From the NCBI RefSeq assembly GCF_003205295.1, contig NZ_QJRP01000018.1, forward strand, positions 1-64,000: a DNA stretch of 64,000 nucleotides, read 5' to 3'. Below, one piece after another: positions 1-8,241 of this stretch. A program made the translations under genes and the position numbers. The notes under the pieces were generated by a model, which saw only the letters and a program-made list of their open reading frames with translations, was not told the origin of the DNA and made no database searches. The DNA is from Pseudomonas mosselii (GTDB lineage Bacteria > Pseudomonadota > Gammaproteobacteria > Pseudomonadales > Pseudomonadaceae). Numbering within the stretch: the first letter of the stretch is position 1; every line of letters begins with the position of its first letter.

Positions 1-38
1 GGTTCGGGTTCGGGTTCGGGTTCGGGTTCGGGTTCGGG
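1..38. repeat. GGTTCG hexanucleotide microsatellite
   Basis: Six perfect tandem copies of GGTTCG start at the first base of the window, so the array may extend further left. No coding context is visible. A shorter run of GCAAGA-type hexamers lies nearby at about 350-370. Confidence 0.9.
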
Positions 39-57
39 GATGATTGTTTTGGGTTTT

Positions 58-819
58 TTATGCGCATTCATTGGCGATGGTGACGCATAGTCACCTTTCC
101 GCCCTTACGGCGAGTCCCTTTTTGAAGGATCAAAAAGGAACCAAAAAATCCTCGCTCCATTCATCCGGCCCCTACGCTTCGCTCCGGGGTTCCCTCGCTC
201 CGTTCTTGCTCCCGTGGGTACCGCGCTGTACGGCCCATCCTGGGCCGCAGCGCTCGACGGCCATCCATGGCCGTCGCCCCACTACGCAAGAACTCCGCTC
301 GGCCTCCTGAAGTCGCAATTGGTGGCGCCTGGACTATCGCGCGCTTAGAAGCAAGAGCAAGAGCAAGAAATGCGAATTAAGTTGTTTGACAGTTAATTAT
401 GTATTGGCTGTTCCGGCCCTTTCGCGGGGCAAGCCCACTCCTACAGGGTTATATATAATGGCGACTATTGCGTGGGAGCGGGCTTGCCCCGCGATGCGAT
501 CGAAAGATTAATTAAGCTGCAACTAGCGACAGCTGCGCCAGCCCAGGCGCCGCCCGTAACTTCGCGACTTCAGGAGGCCGAACGGAGGTCTTGCGGAGGG
601 AGGTGACGGGCATGGATGCCCGTCAAGCGCTGGGGCCCAGGATGGGCCCTACAGCGCGGTCCTCCCGGGAGCAAGGCCGGAGTGAGGGAACCCGGAGCGA
701 AGCGGAGGGCCGGATGAATGGAGCGAGGATTTTTTGGTGACTTTTTGATCCTTCAAAAAGTTACCCGCCGTAAGGGCGGAAAGGTGAATAAGCGTCGACA
801 TCGCAAATGAATGCGCACA
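58..819. repeat. Large inverted repeat with a REPIN in its centre
   Basis: Two arms of about 255 bp, 58-317 and 567-819, are inverted copies with roughly 80% identity by eye. Both arms contain the blocks ATGCGCATTCATT, CGCCCTTACGGCG, AAAAAATCCTCGCTCC and GCCTCCTGAAGTCGC in the same order on opposite strands. The spacer holds an inverted pair of REP sequences. No transposase or convincing gene is inside; the 88-codon frame at 44-310 is a by-product of one arm. The whole 1-872 stretch downstream of flhB is non-coding as far as I can tell. It may be a non-autonomous mobile or recombination-shaped element, but I do not recognise a named family. Confidence 0.75.
413..499. repeat. REPIN (inverted pair of REP sequences)
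   Basis: Two REP-type sequences face each other: one contains TTCGCGGGGCAAGCCC and the other GGGCTTGCCCCGCGATG, separated by about 25 AT-rich bases. This is the typical Pseudomonas REP core with a GC-rich hairpin. REPs are mobilised by RAYT-type transposases encoded elsewhere; none is in this window. Confidence 0.8.
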
Positions 820-827
820 CAACTTTC

Positions 828-872
828 AAAACAAACAAACAAACAAACAAACAAACAAACAAACAAACAAAC
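828..872. repeat. AAAC tetranucleotide microsatellite
   Basis: About eleven tandem AAAC units end exactly at the complement of the flhB stop codon (873-875). In the flhB transcript the repeat reads as GTTT units directly after UAA. Slippage here would not change FlhB. No GC-rich terminator stem accompanies the T-rich stretch. Confidence 0.9.
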
Positions 873-2015
873 TTAACTATCCCGACGCAGATCCTCAGGA
901 ATAGGCAAATCCTTCTTCAACGGCTCCGGCGCCTTCCCCCTCCCAGCCCGATACTGCCGAATCTGGAACACATAGGCCAACACCTGCGCCACCGCCAGGT
1001 ACAACCCCGCCGGAATCTCCTGCTCCATCTCGGTGGAGTAGTAGATCGCCCGCGCCAGGGCCGGCGACTCGAGTATCTGCACGTTATGCTCGACCCCGAT
1101 CTCACGAATCTTCAAGGCAATGAAATCGGTGCCCTTGGCCACCAGCAACGGCGCCGTCCCACCCTTGTCCGGGTTGTACTGCAGAGCCACCGCGTAGTGG
1201 GTCGGGTTGGTGATGATCACATCCGCCTCCGGCACCGCCGCCATCATCCGCCGCTGCGACATCTCCCGCTGCAACTGCCGGATCCGCTGCTTGACCTCGG
1301 GCTTGCCTTCACTGTCCTTGTACTCGTCCTTGACCTCCTGCTTGGTCATCTTCATCTTCTTGTTCGTCTGGAACAGCTGGTACGGCACATCCAGCCCGGC
1401 AATCAGCAGCAACCCCGCCGCCATCCACAAGGTGCTCCAGCCCACCACCTGCACCGCATGGATGATCGCCTGCTCCAGCGGCTCGTTGGCAATGGCCAGC
1501 AGCGCCTCGCGGTCGCTGGCCAGCACCAGCAGCGCCACCAGCAAGATCATGATGAACTTCGCCATGGCCTTGAGCAGCTCGGTCAGCGCGTTCATCGAGA
1601 ACATGCGCTTGATCCCCGACAATGGGTTCATCCGGCTGAACTTCGGCTGCAGCAAGCTCCCGGAGAACAGGAAGCCGCCCAGGGCAATAGGCGCAACGAA
1701 GGAAATCACGAACAACAGAATCAGGATCGGCTGCACCGACCAGATCGCCATCTTTCCCGAGGCCAGCAGGAACGCGCCCATGCTGCGCTCGTCGACGATC
1801 ACTTCGCGCGTCAGGCTGAAGTTCATGCGCATCAGGGTCATCAGCGTTTCCGCCAGATAACCGCCGAACGCCAGCAAGCCACCAGCGCCCGCCAGGGTGA
1901 CCGCGACCGTGTTCAGCTCCTTGGAACGGGCGACCTCACCTTTCTCCCGCGAGTCGCGTTTGCGCTTCTCGGTGGGTTCCTCTGTCTTGTCCTGACCGCT
2001 TTCGCTTTCTGCCAT
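873..2015 (-). CDS. flhB: Flagellar export gate protein FlhB
   Basis: Inner-membrane component of the flagellar type III export gate that switches substrate from rod/hook to filament type. The 380-residue protein has the charged amino end typical of FlhB (acidic, then KRKRDSREKGEVARS), four hydrophobic segments between about residues 35 and 205, and a cytoplasmic domain with the self-cleavage motif NPTH at residues 270-273, followed by YAVAL. Length matches the family. It is the last gene of fliL-fliM-fliN-fliO-fliP-fliQ-fliR-flhB, two bases after fliR. The stop is followed immediately by an AAAC/GTTT microsatellite with no clear terminator. Confidence 0.97.
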   Translation of the reverse strand: MAESESGQDKTEEPTEKRKRDSREKGEVARSKELNTVAVTLAGAGGLLAFGGYLAETLMTLMRMNFSLTREVIVDERSMGAFLLASGKMAIWSVQPILILLFVISFVAPIALGGFLFSGSLLQPKFSRMNPLSGIKRMFSMNALTELLKAMAKFIMILLVALLVLASDREALLAIANEPLEQAIIHAVQVVGWSTLWMAAGLLLIAGLDVPYQLFQTNKKMKMTKQEVKDEYKDSEGKPEVKQRIRQLQREMSQRRMMAAVPEADVIITNPTHYAVALQYNPDKGGTAPLLVAKGTDFIALKIREIGVEHNVQILESPALARAIYYSTEMEQEIPAGLYLAVAQVLAYVFQIRQYRAGRGKAPEPLKKDLPIPEDLRRDS

Positions 2016-2017
2016 GC

Positions 2018-2794
2018 TCAGCGCGCCCGTGCCAGTTCACGCAGCCACTGCAGCGCTTCGCTGGCCAGTGCCTGGTAGTGTGGAAGGATGTCGGCCAAGC
2101 CGACCCAGAAGATCCCCATGCCCAGCACCAGGGTCAGCGGGAAACCGATGGAGAAGATGTTCAACTGCGGCGCGGCGCGGGTCATCACGCCGAAGGCGAT
2201 GTTGACCACCAGCAGCGCAGCGATCGCCGGCAGGATCAACAGCAGCGCAGCACCCAGCACCCAGCTCAGGCGCCCGGCGATCTCCCAGAAATGGTTGACC
2301 ACCAGGGCACTGCCCACCGGCAGCGTGGTGAAACTCTCGGTCAGCACCTCGAACACCACCAGATGCCCGTTCATCAGCAGGAACAACACACTCACCAGCA
2401 TGGTCATGAACTGGCTGATCACCGCGACGTTGACGCCGTTGGCCGGATCGACCATGGAGGCGAAGGCCATGCCCATCTGCACGGCGACGATCTGCCCGGC
2501 GATGACGAAGGCCTGGAACAGCAACTGCAGGGAAAAGCCGAACAACGCGCCAACAATGACCTGTTCGGCGCACAGCAGCACACCGCGCACACTCAACGGA
2601 TCGATCTCGGGCAGTGGCGGCAACCCCGGCACGATAACCACGGTGATTGCCACCGCGGCATACAGGCGCACCCGCGCTGGCAGCATCTTGGTGCCGAAGA
2701 TCGGCATGGTCATCAGCACCGCCATCACCCTGAACAACGGCAGGATGAAGGTGGCGACCCAGGTGCCGATCTGCGTGTCGGTCAGCTCCAGCAT
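2018..2794 (-). CDS. fliR: Flagellar export gate protein FliR
   Basis: Polytopic inner-membrane protein of the FliPQR export channel. The 258-residue sequence opens with LTDTQIGTWVATFILPLFRV, has about six hydrophobic helices and the conserved GxxFG region (VGALFGFSLQLLFQAF, about residues 70-85). It starts 7 bases after fliQ ends and stops two bases before flhB, which suggests translational coupling. Ordinary length for the family. Confidence 0.96.
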   Translation of the reverse strand: MLELTDTQIGTWVATFILPLFRVMAVLMTMPIFGTKMLPARVRLYAAVAITVVIVPGLPPLPEIDPLSVRGVLLCAEQVIVGALFGFSLQLLFQAFVIAGQIVAVQMGMAFASMVDPANGVNVAVISQFMTMLVSVLFLLMNGHLVVFEVLTESFTTLPVGSALVVNHFWEIAGRLSWVLGAALLLILPAIAALLVVNIAFGVMTRAAPQLNIFSIGFPLTLVLGMGIFWVGLADILPHYQALASEALQWLRELARAR

Positions 2795-2801
2795 GGCGGC
2801 C

Positions 2802-3071
2802 TCAACCGATCAGCTGCGGGATGCTGGTGTACAGGCCGATGAAGTACTCCATGAACTTCTGCACCAGCCAGGGCCCGGCGACAATCAGCGTGATCAGCAT
2901 CACCAACAGACGCGGCAGGAAGCTCAGGGTCTGTTCGTTGATCTGCGTGGCGGCCTGGAACATCGCCACCACCAGGCCGATCAGCAGGCTCGGAACAACC
3001 AGCACGGCGACCATCAGGGTGGTCAGCCACAACGCATCACGGAACAGGTCGACAGCGACTTCAGGTGTCAT
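2802..3071 (-). CDS. fliQ: Flagellar export gate protein FliQ
   Basis: Small export-channel subunit, 89 residues with two transmembrane helices at about 15-40 and 50-75. The amino end MTPEVAVDLFRDALWLTT and the NEQTLSFLPRLL segment between the helices are diagnostic. It lies between fliP (21-base gap) and fliR (7-base gap). Confidence 0.96.
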   Translation of the reverse strand: MTPEVAVDLFRDALWLTTLMVAVLVVPSLLIGLVVAMFQAATQINEQTLSFLPRLLVMLITLIVAGPWLVQKFMEYFIGLYTSIPQLIG

Positions 3072-3092
3072 GCAAGGCTCTCCTTGGCGGCG

Positions 3093-3848
3093 TCAGACGC
3101 CACCGAAACTGCCGGCCAGGGTGCCCATGATCAGCGCCCAGCCATCGACCAGCACGAACAGCATGATCTTGAACGGCAACGAAATGATCAGCGGCGACAG
3201 CATCATCATACCCATGGCCATCAGCACGCTGGCGACCACCATGTCGATGATCAGGAACGGGATGAAGATCATGAAGCCGATCTGGAACGCGGTCTTGAGC
3301 TCGGAGGTGACGAACGCAGGCACCAGGATCGTCAGCGGCACCTGGTCGGGCCCGGCGATGTCGGTGCGCTTGGACAGGCGCATGAACAGGTCGAGGTCGC
3401 TCTGCCGGGTCTGCGCCAGCATGAAGTCCTTCAACGGCCCCTGAGCTTTGTCGATGGCCTGCTGGGCGGTCATCTGCTCGGCCAGGTAGGGCTGCAGGGC
3501 GTCTTTGTTCACCCGGTCGAACACCGGCGCCATGATGAACATGGTCAGGAACAGCGCCATGCCGGTGAGCACCTGGTTCGACGGCGTCTGCTGCAGACCC
3601 AGGGCCTGGCGCAGGATCGAGAAGACGATGATGATGCGGGTGAAGCTGGTCATCAGGATGACGAACGCCGGAATGAAACTCAGCGCCGTCATGATCAGCA
3701 GGATCTGCAGGCTGACCGAGTATTCCTGCTGCCCGTCCGCCCCACTGGACAAGGTGATGGCGGGGATCGACAGCGGGTCTGCGGCCAGGGCCAACGGCGC
3801 GGCCAGCAGCAGCGCCAGGGTCAACAAAAAGCGCAGCGCGCCGCTCAT
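3093..3848 (-). CDS. fliP: Flagellar export gate protein FliP
   Basis: Core subunit of the FliPQR channel, 251 residues from the chosen ATG. It has a cleavable signal sequence ([18 protein letters not shown]), a periplasmic segment, and conserved FliP blocks [20 protein letters not shown] (about 50-70) and [18 protein letters not shown] near the end. The ATG overlaps the fliO stop as TGATG; a GTG one codon upstream is less likely. The order fliO-fliP-fliQ-fliR-flhB is conserved in Pseudomonas. Confidence 0.95.
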   Translation of the reverse strand: MSGALRFLLTLALLLAAPLALAADPLSIPAITLSSGADGQQEYSVSLQILLIMTALSFIPAFVILMTSFTRIIIVFSILRQALGLQQTPSNQVLTGMALFLTMFIMAPVFDRVNKDALQPYLAEQMTAQQAIDKAQGPLKDFMLAQTRQSDLDLFMRLSKRTDIAGPDQVPLTILVPAFVTSELKTAFQIGFMIFIPFLIIDMVVASVLMAMGMMMLSPLIISLPFKIMLFVLVDGWALIMGTLAGSFGGV

Positions 3849-4288
3849 CACGTCTTGTCCTTATGATCCTTGCCCATCAGCTCGAGCAGCCGCTGGGCGA
3901 ATTCCGGCGTGGCCTGGCGTGCCGCGGCGGGCACCTCCATGGGCTCGGCCAGCACATGCAAGGCTTCGATGCTGCCAGGGCTGTGGCCGATCAGGATCTG
4001 CTCCTTGCCCACCTGCACCAGCAGCAACCGGTCGCGCGGTCCAATCGCCCGGCTGCCGACGATTTCGATCACCTGGGCACCGCGCTGGGCGTTGCCCTGC
4101 ATGCGCCGCAACAGCCAGGCCAGGACGAAGATCAGCCCCACCACTACCAGCAGGCCGAAGACCATCTGTGCCAGCTGCGCGCCCAACCCGCCAGGCAACG
4201 GCGCGGCAGACGAGGCGTTGGGTTCGGCCGCGGCGATCACCACTTCACTGACCAGCAATGCACCGAGGGCGGTGAAGCCCCGCATCAT
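3848..4288 (-). CDS. fliO: Flagellar biosynthesis protein FliO
   Basis: Small bitopic membrane protein that helps assemble the FliP ring. It has an amino-terminal hydrophobic stretch resembling a signal sequence, a transmembrane helix ([21 protein letters not shown]) and a cytoplasmic FliO domain with [20 protein letters not shown]-like sequence. The fliN stop TGA is followed directly by GTG AAG CGC ATG ATG. I chose the first ATG (146 residues), but the GTG at 4297 is possible. The gene overlaps fliP by one base, implying coupled translation. Confidence 0.88.
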   Translation of the reverse strand: MMRGFTALGALLVSEVVIAAAEPNASSAAPLPGGLGAQLAQMVFGLLVVVGLIFVLAWLLRRMQGNAQRGAQVIEIVGSRAIGPRDRLLLVQVGKEQILIGHSPGSIEALHVLAEPMEVPAAARQATPEFAQRLLELMGKDHKDKT

Positions 4289-4297
4289 GCGCTTCAC

Positions 4298-4762
4298 TCA
4301 GCGCAGCTTCTTGATACGTTCGCTGGGGCTGATCACGTCGGTCAGGCGGATGCCGAACTTCTCGTTGACCACGACCACTTCGCCATGGGCGATCAGCGTG
4401 CCGTTGACCAGCACGTCCAGCGGCTCGCCCGCCAGGCGGTCCAGTTCGATCACCGAACCCTGGTTGAGCTGCAGCAGGTTGCGGATGCTGATCTCGGTGC
4501 TACCCACTTCCATGGAGATGCTCACCGGGATGTCCAGGATCACATCCAGGTTCGGGCCTTCGAGGCTGACATGTTCGTTGGGCTTTGGCGAGCTGGCGAA
4601 TTCCTCCATCGGCAGGCGATCGCCACCGATGTGACCGGCGTCGCCACCGAGCAGGGCATCGATGTCAGCCTGCCCGGCATCACCGGTCTCTTCCAGGGCG
4701 GCAGCCCACTCATCGGCCAGGGCCTGTTCCTCGGGAGAGTTGATCTCGTTTTCGTTAGCCAT
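4298..4762 (-). CDS. fliN: Flagellar motor switch protein FliN
   Basis: C-ring subunit of the rotor switch. The carboxy-terminal SpoA/SPOA domain (about residues 75-150) contains LDVILDIPVSISMEVGSTEI and ELDRLAGEPLDVLVNGTLIAHGEVVVVNEKFGIR in family order. The amino-terminal acidic linker is Pseudomonas-like. I chose the internal ATG at 4762 (MANENEIN) giving 154 residues; a start six codons upstream is possible. It sits between fliM and fliO. Confidence 0.95.
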   Translation of the reverse strand: MANENEINSPEEQALADEWAAALEETGDAGQADIDALLGGDAGHIGGDRLPMEEFASSPKPNEHVSLEGPNLDVILDIPVSISMEVGSTEISIRNLLQLNQGSVIELDRLAGEPLDVLVNGTLIAHGEVVVVNEKFGIRLTDVISPSERIKKLR

Positions 4763-4808
4763 GATTTCCTCGACAGGCATTCAATACGTTGGAGCGACCG
4801 GCACGCCG

Positions 4809-5777
4809 TCAGCGGCGTTCGATCGGGTCGATGATCTGCAGCGACAGGGTGCCCTTGTGCGAACCCAGCCGCGCCTTGAACGACGGCACGCCGTTGGCGC
4901 GCAGCACCAGGTGCTCGGGCAGTTCCACCGGAATCACGTCGCCCGGCTGCATGTGCAGGATGTCGCGCAGCTTCAGCTGGCGGCGGGCGACCGTGGCCGA
5001 CACCGGCACATTGACGTCCAGCACGTCTTCGCGCAGGGCCTTGACCCAGCGCTCGTCCTGGTCGTCCAGGTCGGACTGGAAACCGGCATCGAGCATTTCA
5101 CGCACCGGCTCGATCATCGAGTACGGCATGGTCACGTGCAGGTCGCCGCCACCGCCGTCGAGCTCGATGTGGAAGGTCGAGACCACCACCGCCTCGCTGG
5201 GGCCGACGATGTTGGCCATGGCCGGGTTGACCTCGGAGTTGATGTACTCGAAGTTGACCGGCATGATCGCTTGCCAGGCTTCCTTGAGGTCGACGAAGCA
5301 CTGGTCCAGGACCATGCGCACCACGCGCAGCTCGGTCGGGGTGAACTCACGACCCTCGATCTTGGCGTGACGGCCGTCGCCACCGAAGAAGTTGTCCACC
5401 AGCTTGAACACCAGCTTGGCGTCGAGGATGAACAGCGCGGTGCCACGCAACGGCTTGATCTTGACCAGGTTGAGGCTGGTGGGCACGTACAGCGAGTGCA
5501 CGTACTCGCCGAACTTCATCACCTGCACGCCGCCCACCGCCACGTCGGCGGAGCGACGCAGCAGGTTGAACATGCTGATGCGGGTATAACGGGCGAAACG
5601 CTCGTTGATCATTTCCAGGGTCGGCATGCGACCCCGCACGATACGGTCCTGACTGGTCAGGTCGTAGCTCTTGATGCTGCCGGGCTCACCAGAGCTCTCG
5701 GTTTGTACCAGCCCATCGTCCACCCCATGCAACAGGGCGTCGATCTCATCCTGGGACAGCAGGTCCTGCACGGCCAT
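4809..5777 (-). CDS. fliM: Flagellar motor switch protein FliM
   Basis: C-ring protein that binds phosphorylated CheY and FliG. The 322 residues open with the CheY-binding peptide DLLSQDEIDALLHGV (residues 4-18). The CheC-like middle domain follows, with the GGXG-type segment FFGGDGRHAKIEGREFT, then a SpoA domain near the end (LRDILHMQPGDVIPVELPE). It is 10 bases downstream of fliL and 47 bases upstream of the chosen fliN start. Confidence 0.97.
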   Translation of the reverse strand: MAVQDLLSQDEIDALLHGVDDGLVQTESSGEPGSIKSYDLTSQDRIVRGRMPTLEMINERFARYTRISMFNLLRRSADVAVGGVQVMKFGEYVHSLYVPTSLNLVKIKPLRGTALFILDAKLVFKLVDNFFGGDGRHAKIEGREFTPTELRVVRMVLDQCFVDLKEAWQAIMPVNFEYINSEVNPAMANIVGPSEAVVVSTFHIELDGGGGDLHVTMPYSMIEPVREMLDAGFQSDLDDQDERWVKALREDVLDVNVPVSATVARRQLKLRDILHMQPGDVIPVELPEHLVLRANGVPSFKARLGSHKGTLSLQIIDPIERR

Positions 5778-5787
5778 CTATGTGCTC

Positions 5788-6285
5788 CTACTGCAATACG
5801 AAATTGGTGAACAGCAGCTGGTCGACGACCGGCCTGCCGACTTCCTTCTGTGCCACTTCCTGCACCACCGCGGTGGCCTTCTGGCGCAGCATCTCCTGCC
5901 CGACCGGGCTGCTGGCGAGGGTGTCGAAGCCCTGGCCGGAGAACATCATCACCAGGTTGTTGCGGATCACCGGCATGTGCACCTTCAGCGCCTCAAGGTC
6001 GGCCTGGCTGCGCCCCTGCATGGTAATGCTCACCTGCATGTAGCGCTGGCGGCCGTTCTGGTTGAAGTTGACCACGAAAGCCGGTGCCAGGGGTTCGTAA
6101 ATCGCCGCCGGCTTGACGTTGCTCTGCGCCGCATCGGGCGCCGGCGCCGACTCGCTCTTGTGCATGAAGAACCAGGTGGCACCCACCGACAGACCGACCG
6201 CCAGGAGCAGGGCCAGCACCAGCAGCAGGATCAACTTGAGTTTGCCTTTAGCGGCGGGGTCTTTCACTGCGTCACTCTTAGCCAT
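5788..6285 (-). CDS. fliL: Flagellar basal body-associated protein FliL
   Basis: Single-pass membrane protein associated with the stator and basal body. The 165-residue protein has a short cytoplasmic tail rich in Lys, one transmembrane helix (about 16-36, LILLLVLALLLAVGLSVGAT) and a periplasmic FliL domain containing YMQVSITMQGRS. It is the first gene of the fliL-to-flhB run, with a sigma-54 motif about 50 bases upstream. Confidence 0.95.
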   Translation of the reverse strand: MAKSDAVKDPAAKGKLKLILLLVLALLLAVGLSVGATWFFMHKSESAPAPDAAQSNVKPAAIYEPLAPAFVVNFNQNGRQRYMQVSITMQGRSQADLEALKVHMPVIRNNLVMMFSGQGFDTLASSPVGQEMLRQKATAVVQEVAQKEVGRPVVDQLLFTNFVLQ

Positions 6286-6336
6286 GCCAATAATCCGTCG
6301 TCCATCGGGGTTTCAAAGAAGGATGACGTGGCTTGA

Positions 6337-6351
6337 GCAAGTGTTATGCCA
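6337..6351 (-). promoter_or_regulatory. Sigma-54 promoter of fliL
   Basis: On the minus strand the sequence reads TGGCATAACACTTGC, with GG and GC separated by exactly ten bases as sigma-54 requires. Predicted transcription start is about 40 bases before the fliL ATG. In Pseudomonas the fliL operon is known to depend on RpoN with FleQ and/or FleR. Confidence 0.85.
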
Positions 6352-6377
6352 GATTCGACCGAGTAGGAAGGTACCGA

Positions 6378-6420
6378 CCCTGTCGCCGGACAAGCGCCAC
6401 CTGGAGGTGGCCGGACAGGG
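6378..6420. other. Stem-loop between fliK and fliL
   Basis: CCCTGTC and GACAGGG pair over 43 bases, and an inner hairpin (CCACCT/AGGTGG) sits inside. It lies 11 bases beyond the fliK stop. No T-run follows, so it is not a canonical terminator; it could stabilise the fliK mRNA 3' end. Confidence 0.5.
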
Positions 6421-6430
6421 CCGGCAAAAA

Positions 6431-7774
6431 TCAGGCGTAGTAGTCGACCATGCTGTCGCCTACCACCACCTGATGTTCGGTGGCACGTGTGCCAGCGGCA
6501 GGCTCTACGCCCTCTGCGCCCGCCTCGGCGCGGCGCGCCGCCACGCCGGACAGGCTCGAGCCGCCCTGCTGCGCCTGCTGCTGTTGCTGGCCGCGGGACT
6601 GGTCGGCCACGCTGACGTCCGGCTGCGCCAGCCCCTGCTGGGCGAACAGCTCGCGCAGTCGGTAAACCTGGCTATCCAGCGCATCACGCACACCGGCATG
6701 GCCACTGACGAAGTGAATCTGGGCTGGCTGGTCCGCCGCGACATTGACGCGGATGTCCAGGCGCCCCAATTCAGCGGGTTCAAGCTGGATGTCAGCCGAC
6801 TTGAGGTTCTGGCTCGACAGGTACATGACCCGGTTCACCAGACCTTCGGTCCAGGCGCCCTGGTTCATCGCCAACGGCTGCTGCAGCGGGTTCGGCGTCA
6901 CCGGCACGGCATTGGCGGTCTTGGGCGTCGCCGCCTGCGTCAGGCTGGCCAAGCGGTCGGCGAAGTCATCGACCCGCGTGTCGCTGCTGGCACCCTTGAT
7001 ATCCTTGAGGCCATCGTCGATCAACCCGGCAAATGCCTTGTCGCCATGCTCGGCGTTCCCCGCCTCCTGCTCGGCCTTGCCGACCACGTTCGCCAAGGTA
7101 TTGACGGCCGCGGCGGTCGGGTCGGCAGTTGCCTGGGTGCTTTCGGAGCGGGGACTGGCCGCATGGGCCGATGTGGTCCCCTTGGCCTGGGCGTCCTGCT
7201 CCAGCGCCAGACGCAAGGTCGGCATGTTGGCCAAGGGGTCCGCATCCGGATCGAACGCGGCATCCTTGGCAGGCTCCTCGACGACCGCAGCCGGCGGCAG
7301 CGCTGGCTGTGGCGCCTGCACCGCCGCCTGCAGCACCGGAGCGACCGCTTCGGCCTGGGCCTGGATCAACTGCGCGCCCGGCTGGGCATCGGTGACCTGG
7401 CCGGCCACCAGACTGGCGTCGAGAGACGCGCTGGTGTCGCCTTCGCTGGTTTCATCCGCTTCAGCAGCAGCCTTGCTGCCCGGGATGACTGGCAAATTCT
7501 TGCCGTCATCGGCAACCGCCGGCTTGCTGGCGTCGTCCGGCTTGCCGCCTGCGGCAGGCGCGGCCTGCTCCTTGGGCTTGGCCTGGTCGGCGCCCTTGGC
7601 GACCTTGTCGTCACGCGCCGGAACGCTGTCGCGCCCCTGCCTGGCCATGACCTGGTCGAAGCCGTTGCACTGGCTGGCCGGGGCTTGCAGCGGCTTGTCC
7701 GCCACACTGGCAGCCGGGCGCGACGTCTTGTTGACGAGGCCGGCTTGCAACAATGGATTGGATGCGACAGGCAT
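6431..7774 (-). CDS. fliK: Flagellar hook-length control protein FliK
   Basis: Secreted molecular ruler that sets hook length and triggers the FlhB specificity switch. The 447-residue protein is Ala/Gln/Pro-rich and low-complexity over the first 300 residues. The conserved FliK carboxy-terminal domain includes SADIQLEPAELGRLDIRVNV and HFVSGHAGVRDALDSQVYRLRELF. A Gln-rich tail (RGQQQQQAQQGGSS) follows. The ATG is preceded by GGAG at good spacing and has its own sigma-54 promoter, so it can be transcribed apart from the hptB group upstream. Confidence 0.93.
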   Translation of the reverse strand: MPVASNPLLQAGLVNKTSRPAASVADKPLQAPASQCNGFDQVMARQGRDSVPARDDKVAKGADQAKPKEQAAPAAGGKPDDASKPAVADDGKNLPVIPGSKAAAEADETSEGDTSASLDASLVAGQVTDAQPGAQLIQAQAEAVAPVLQAAVQAPQPALPPAAVVEEPAKDAAFDPDADPLANMPTLRLALEQDAQAKGTTSAHAASPRSESTQATADPTAAAVNTLANVVGKAEQEAGNAEHGDKAFAGLIDDGLKDIKGASSDTRVDDFADRLASLTQAATPKTANAVPVTPNPLQQPLAMNQGAWTEGLVNRVMYLSSQNLKSADIQLEPAELGRLDIRVNVAADQPAQIHFVSGHAGVRDALDSQVYRLRELFAQQGLAQPDVSVADQSRGQQQQQAQQGGSSLSGVAARRAEAGAEGVEPAAGTRATEHQVVVGDSMVDYYA

Positions 7775-7822
7775 TGAGAGGTCTCCGCGGCAGAACTGGT
7801 AAAGTGCGTCTGTGCGAAGAAA

Positions 7823-7838
7823 AGCAAAACTCGCGCCA
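7823..7838 (-). promoter_or_regulatory. Sigma-54 promoter of fliK
   Basis: Minus strand TGGCGCGAGTTTTGCT has the GG-N10-GC spacing and an intact TTGC -12 element; it lies in the 68-base gap between hptB and fliK. Predicted start is about 38 bases before the fliK ATG. The -24 element has one deviation (GCG for CAC). Confidence 0.75.
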
Positions 7839-7842
7839 GCTT

Positions 7843-8190
7843 TTACTCGGCGACAATCCGCTGCCGCTCGCCACGGTAGAAACGCTGGACCTCCAGGTAC
7901 TCCTGATCAATGCGGTTGATCAGGTCTTCAATACCGTACAGAGGCTGTTGGCGGACCCGTTCCTCGAGCTGTCGGCACAGCTCGGCCAAGCCAACGGCCC
8001 CCATGTTGCTGCTGCTGCCCTTGAAGCTGTGCGCGGCCAGGCCGAGTTCGTCGGCGTCCTTGGCTTCGTGCAGTTGGTTCAGGCGCCGCTCGGAGTCTTC
8101 CAGGAAGGTTTCCAGCAACTGCAGGTAGCCATCTTCCATGACCTCCCGCAAGTCACTCAACACCTTCTGATCAATATGCATGTCCACCAC
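7843..8190 (-). CDS. hptB: Histidine phosphotransfer protein HptB
   Basis: Hpt-domain protein of 115 residues. The phosphoacceptor motif is AAHSFKGSSSNMGA (His about residue 56), followed by LAELCRQLEERVR. In P. aeruginosa HptB receives phosphate from several hybrid kinases and passes it to HsbR, which links biofilm and motility control. The gene order hsbA-hsbR-hptB supports that identity. A GGGAG ribosome site favours the GTG at 8190; an ATG lies three codons further in. I infer the function from P. aeruginosa; it is not proven here. Confidence 0.88.
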   Translation of the reverse strand: MVDMHIDQKVLSDLREVMEDGYLQLLETFLEDSERRLNQLHEAKDADELGLAAHSFKGSSSNMGAVGLAELCRQLEERVRQQPLYGIEDLINRIDQEYLEVQRFYRGERQRIVAE

Positions 8191-8241
8191 TTGTTCACTC
8201 CCTGATCAAGCCTGAGTTAGGCCCGAGCCGCGCAAACCGGC

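Noticed and set aside
44-310. 88-codon frame in the left repeat arm
   Set aside because: It lies entirely within a dispersed repeat arm, lacks a ribosome site and has no homologue I recognise.
1-872. CRISPR array or insertion sequence at the left end
   Set aside because: The tandem units have no spacers, and the large inverted repeat contains no transposase frame or terminal target duplication that I could see.
807-2078. A 423-codon open frame starting in the AAAC repeat
   Set aside because: Antisense to flhB, and its start is a product of the microsatellite (Lys-Gln-Thr-Asn repeats).
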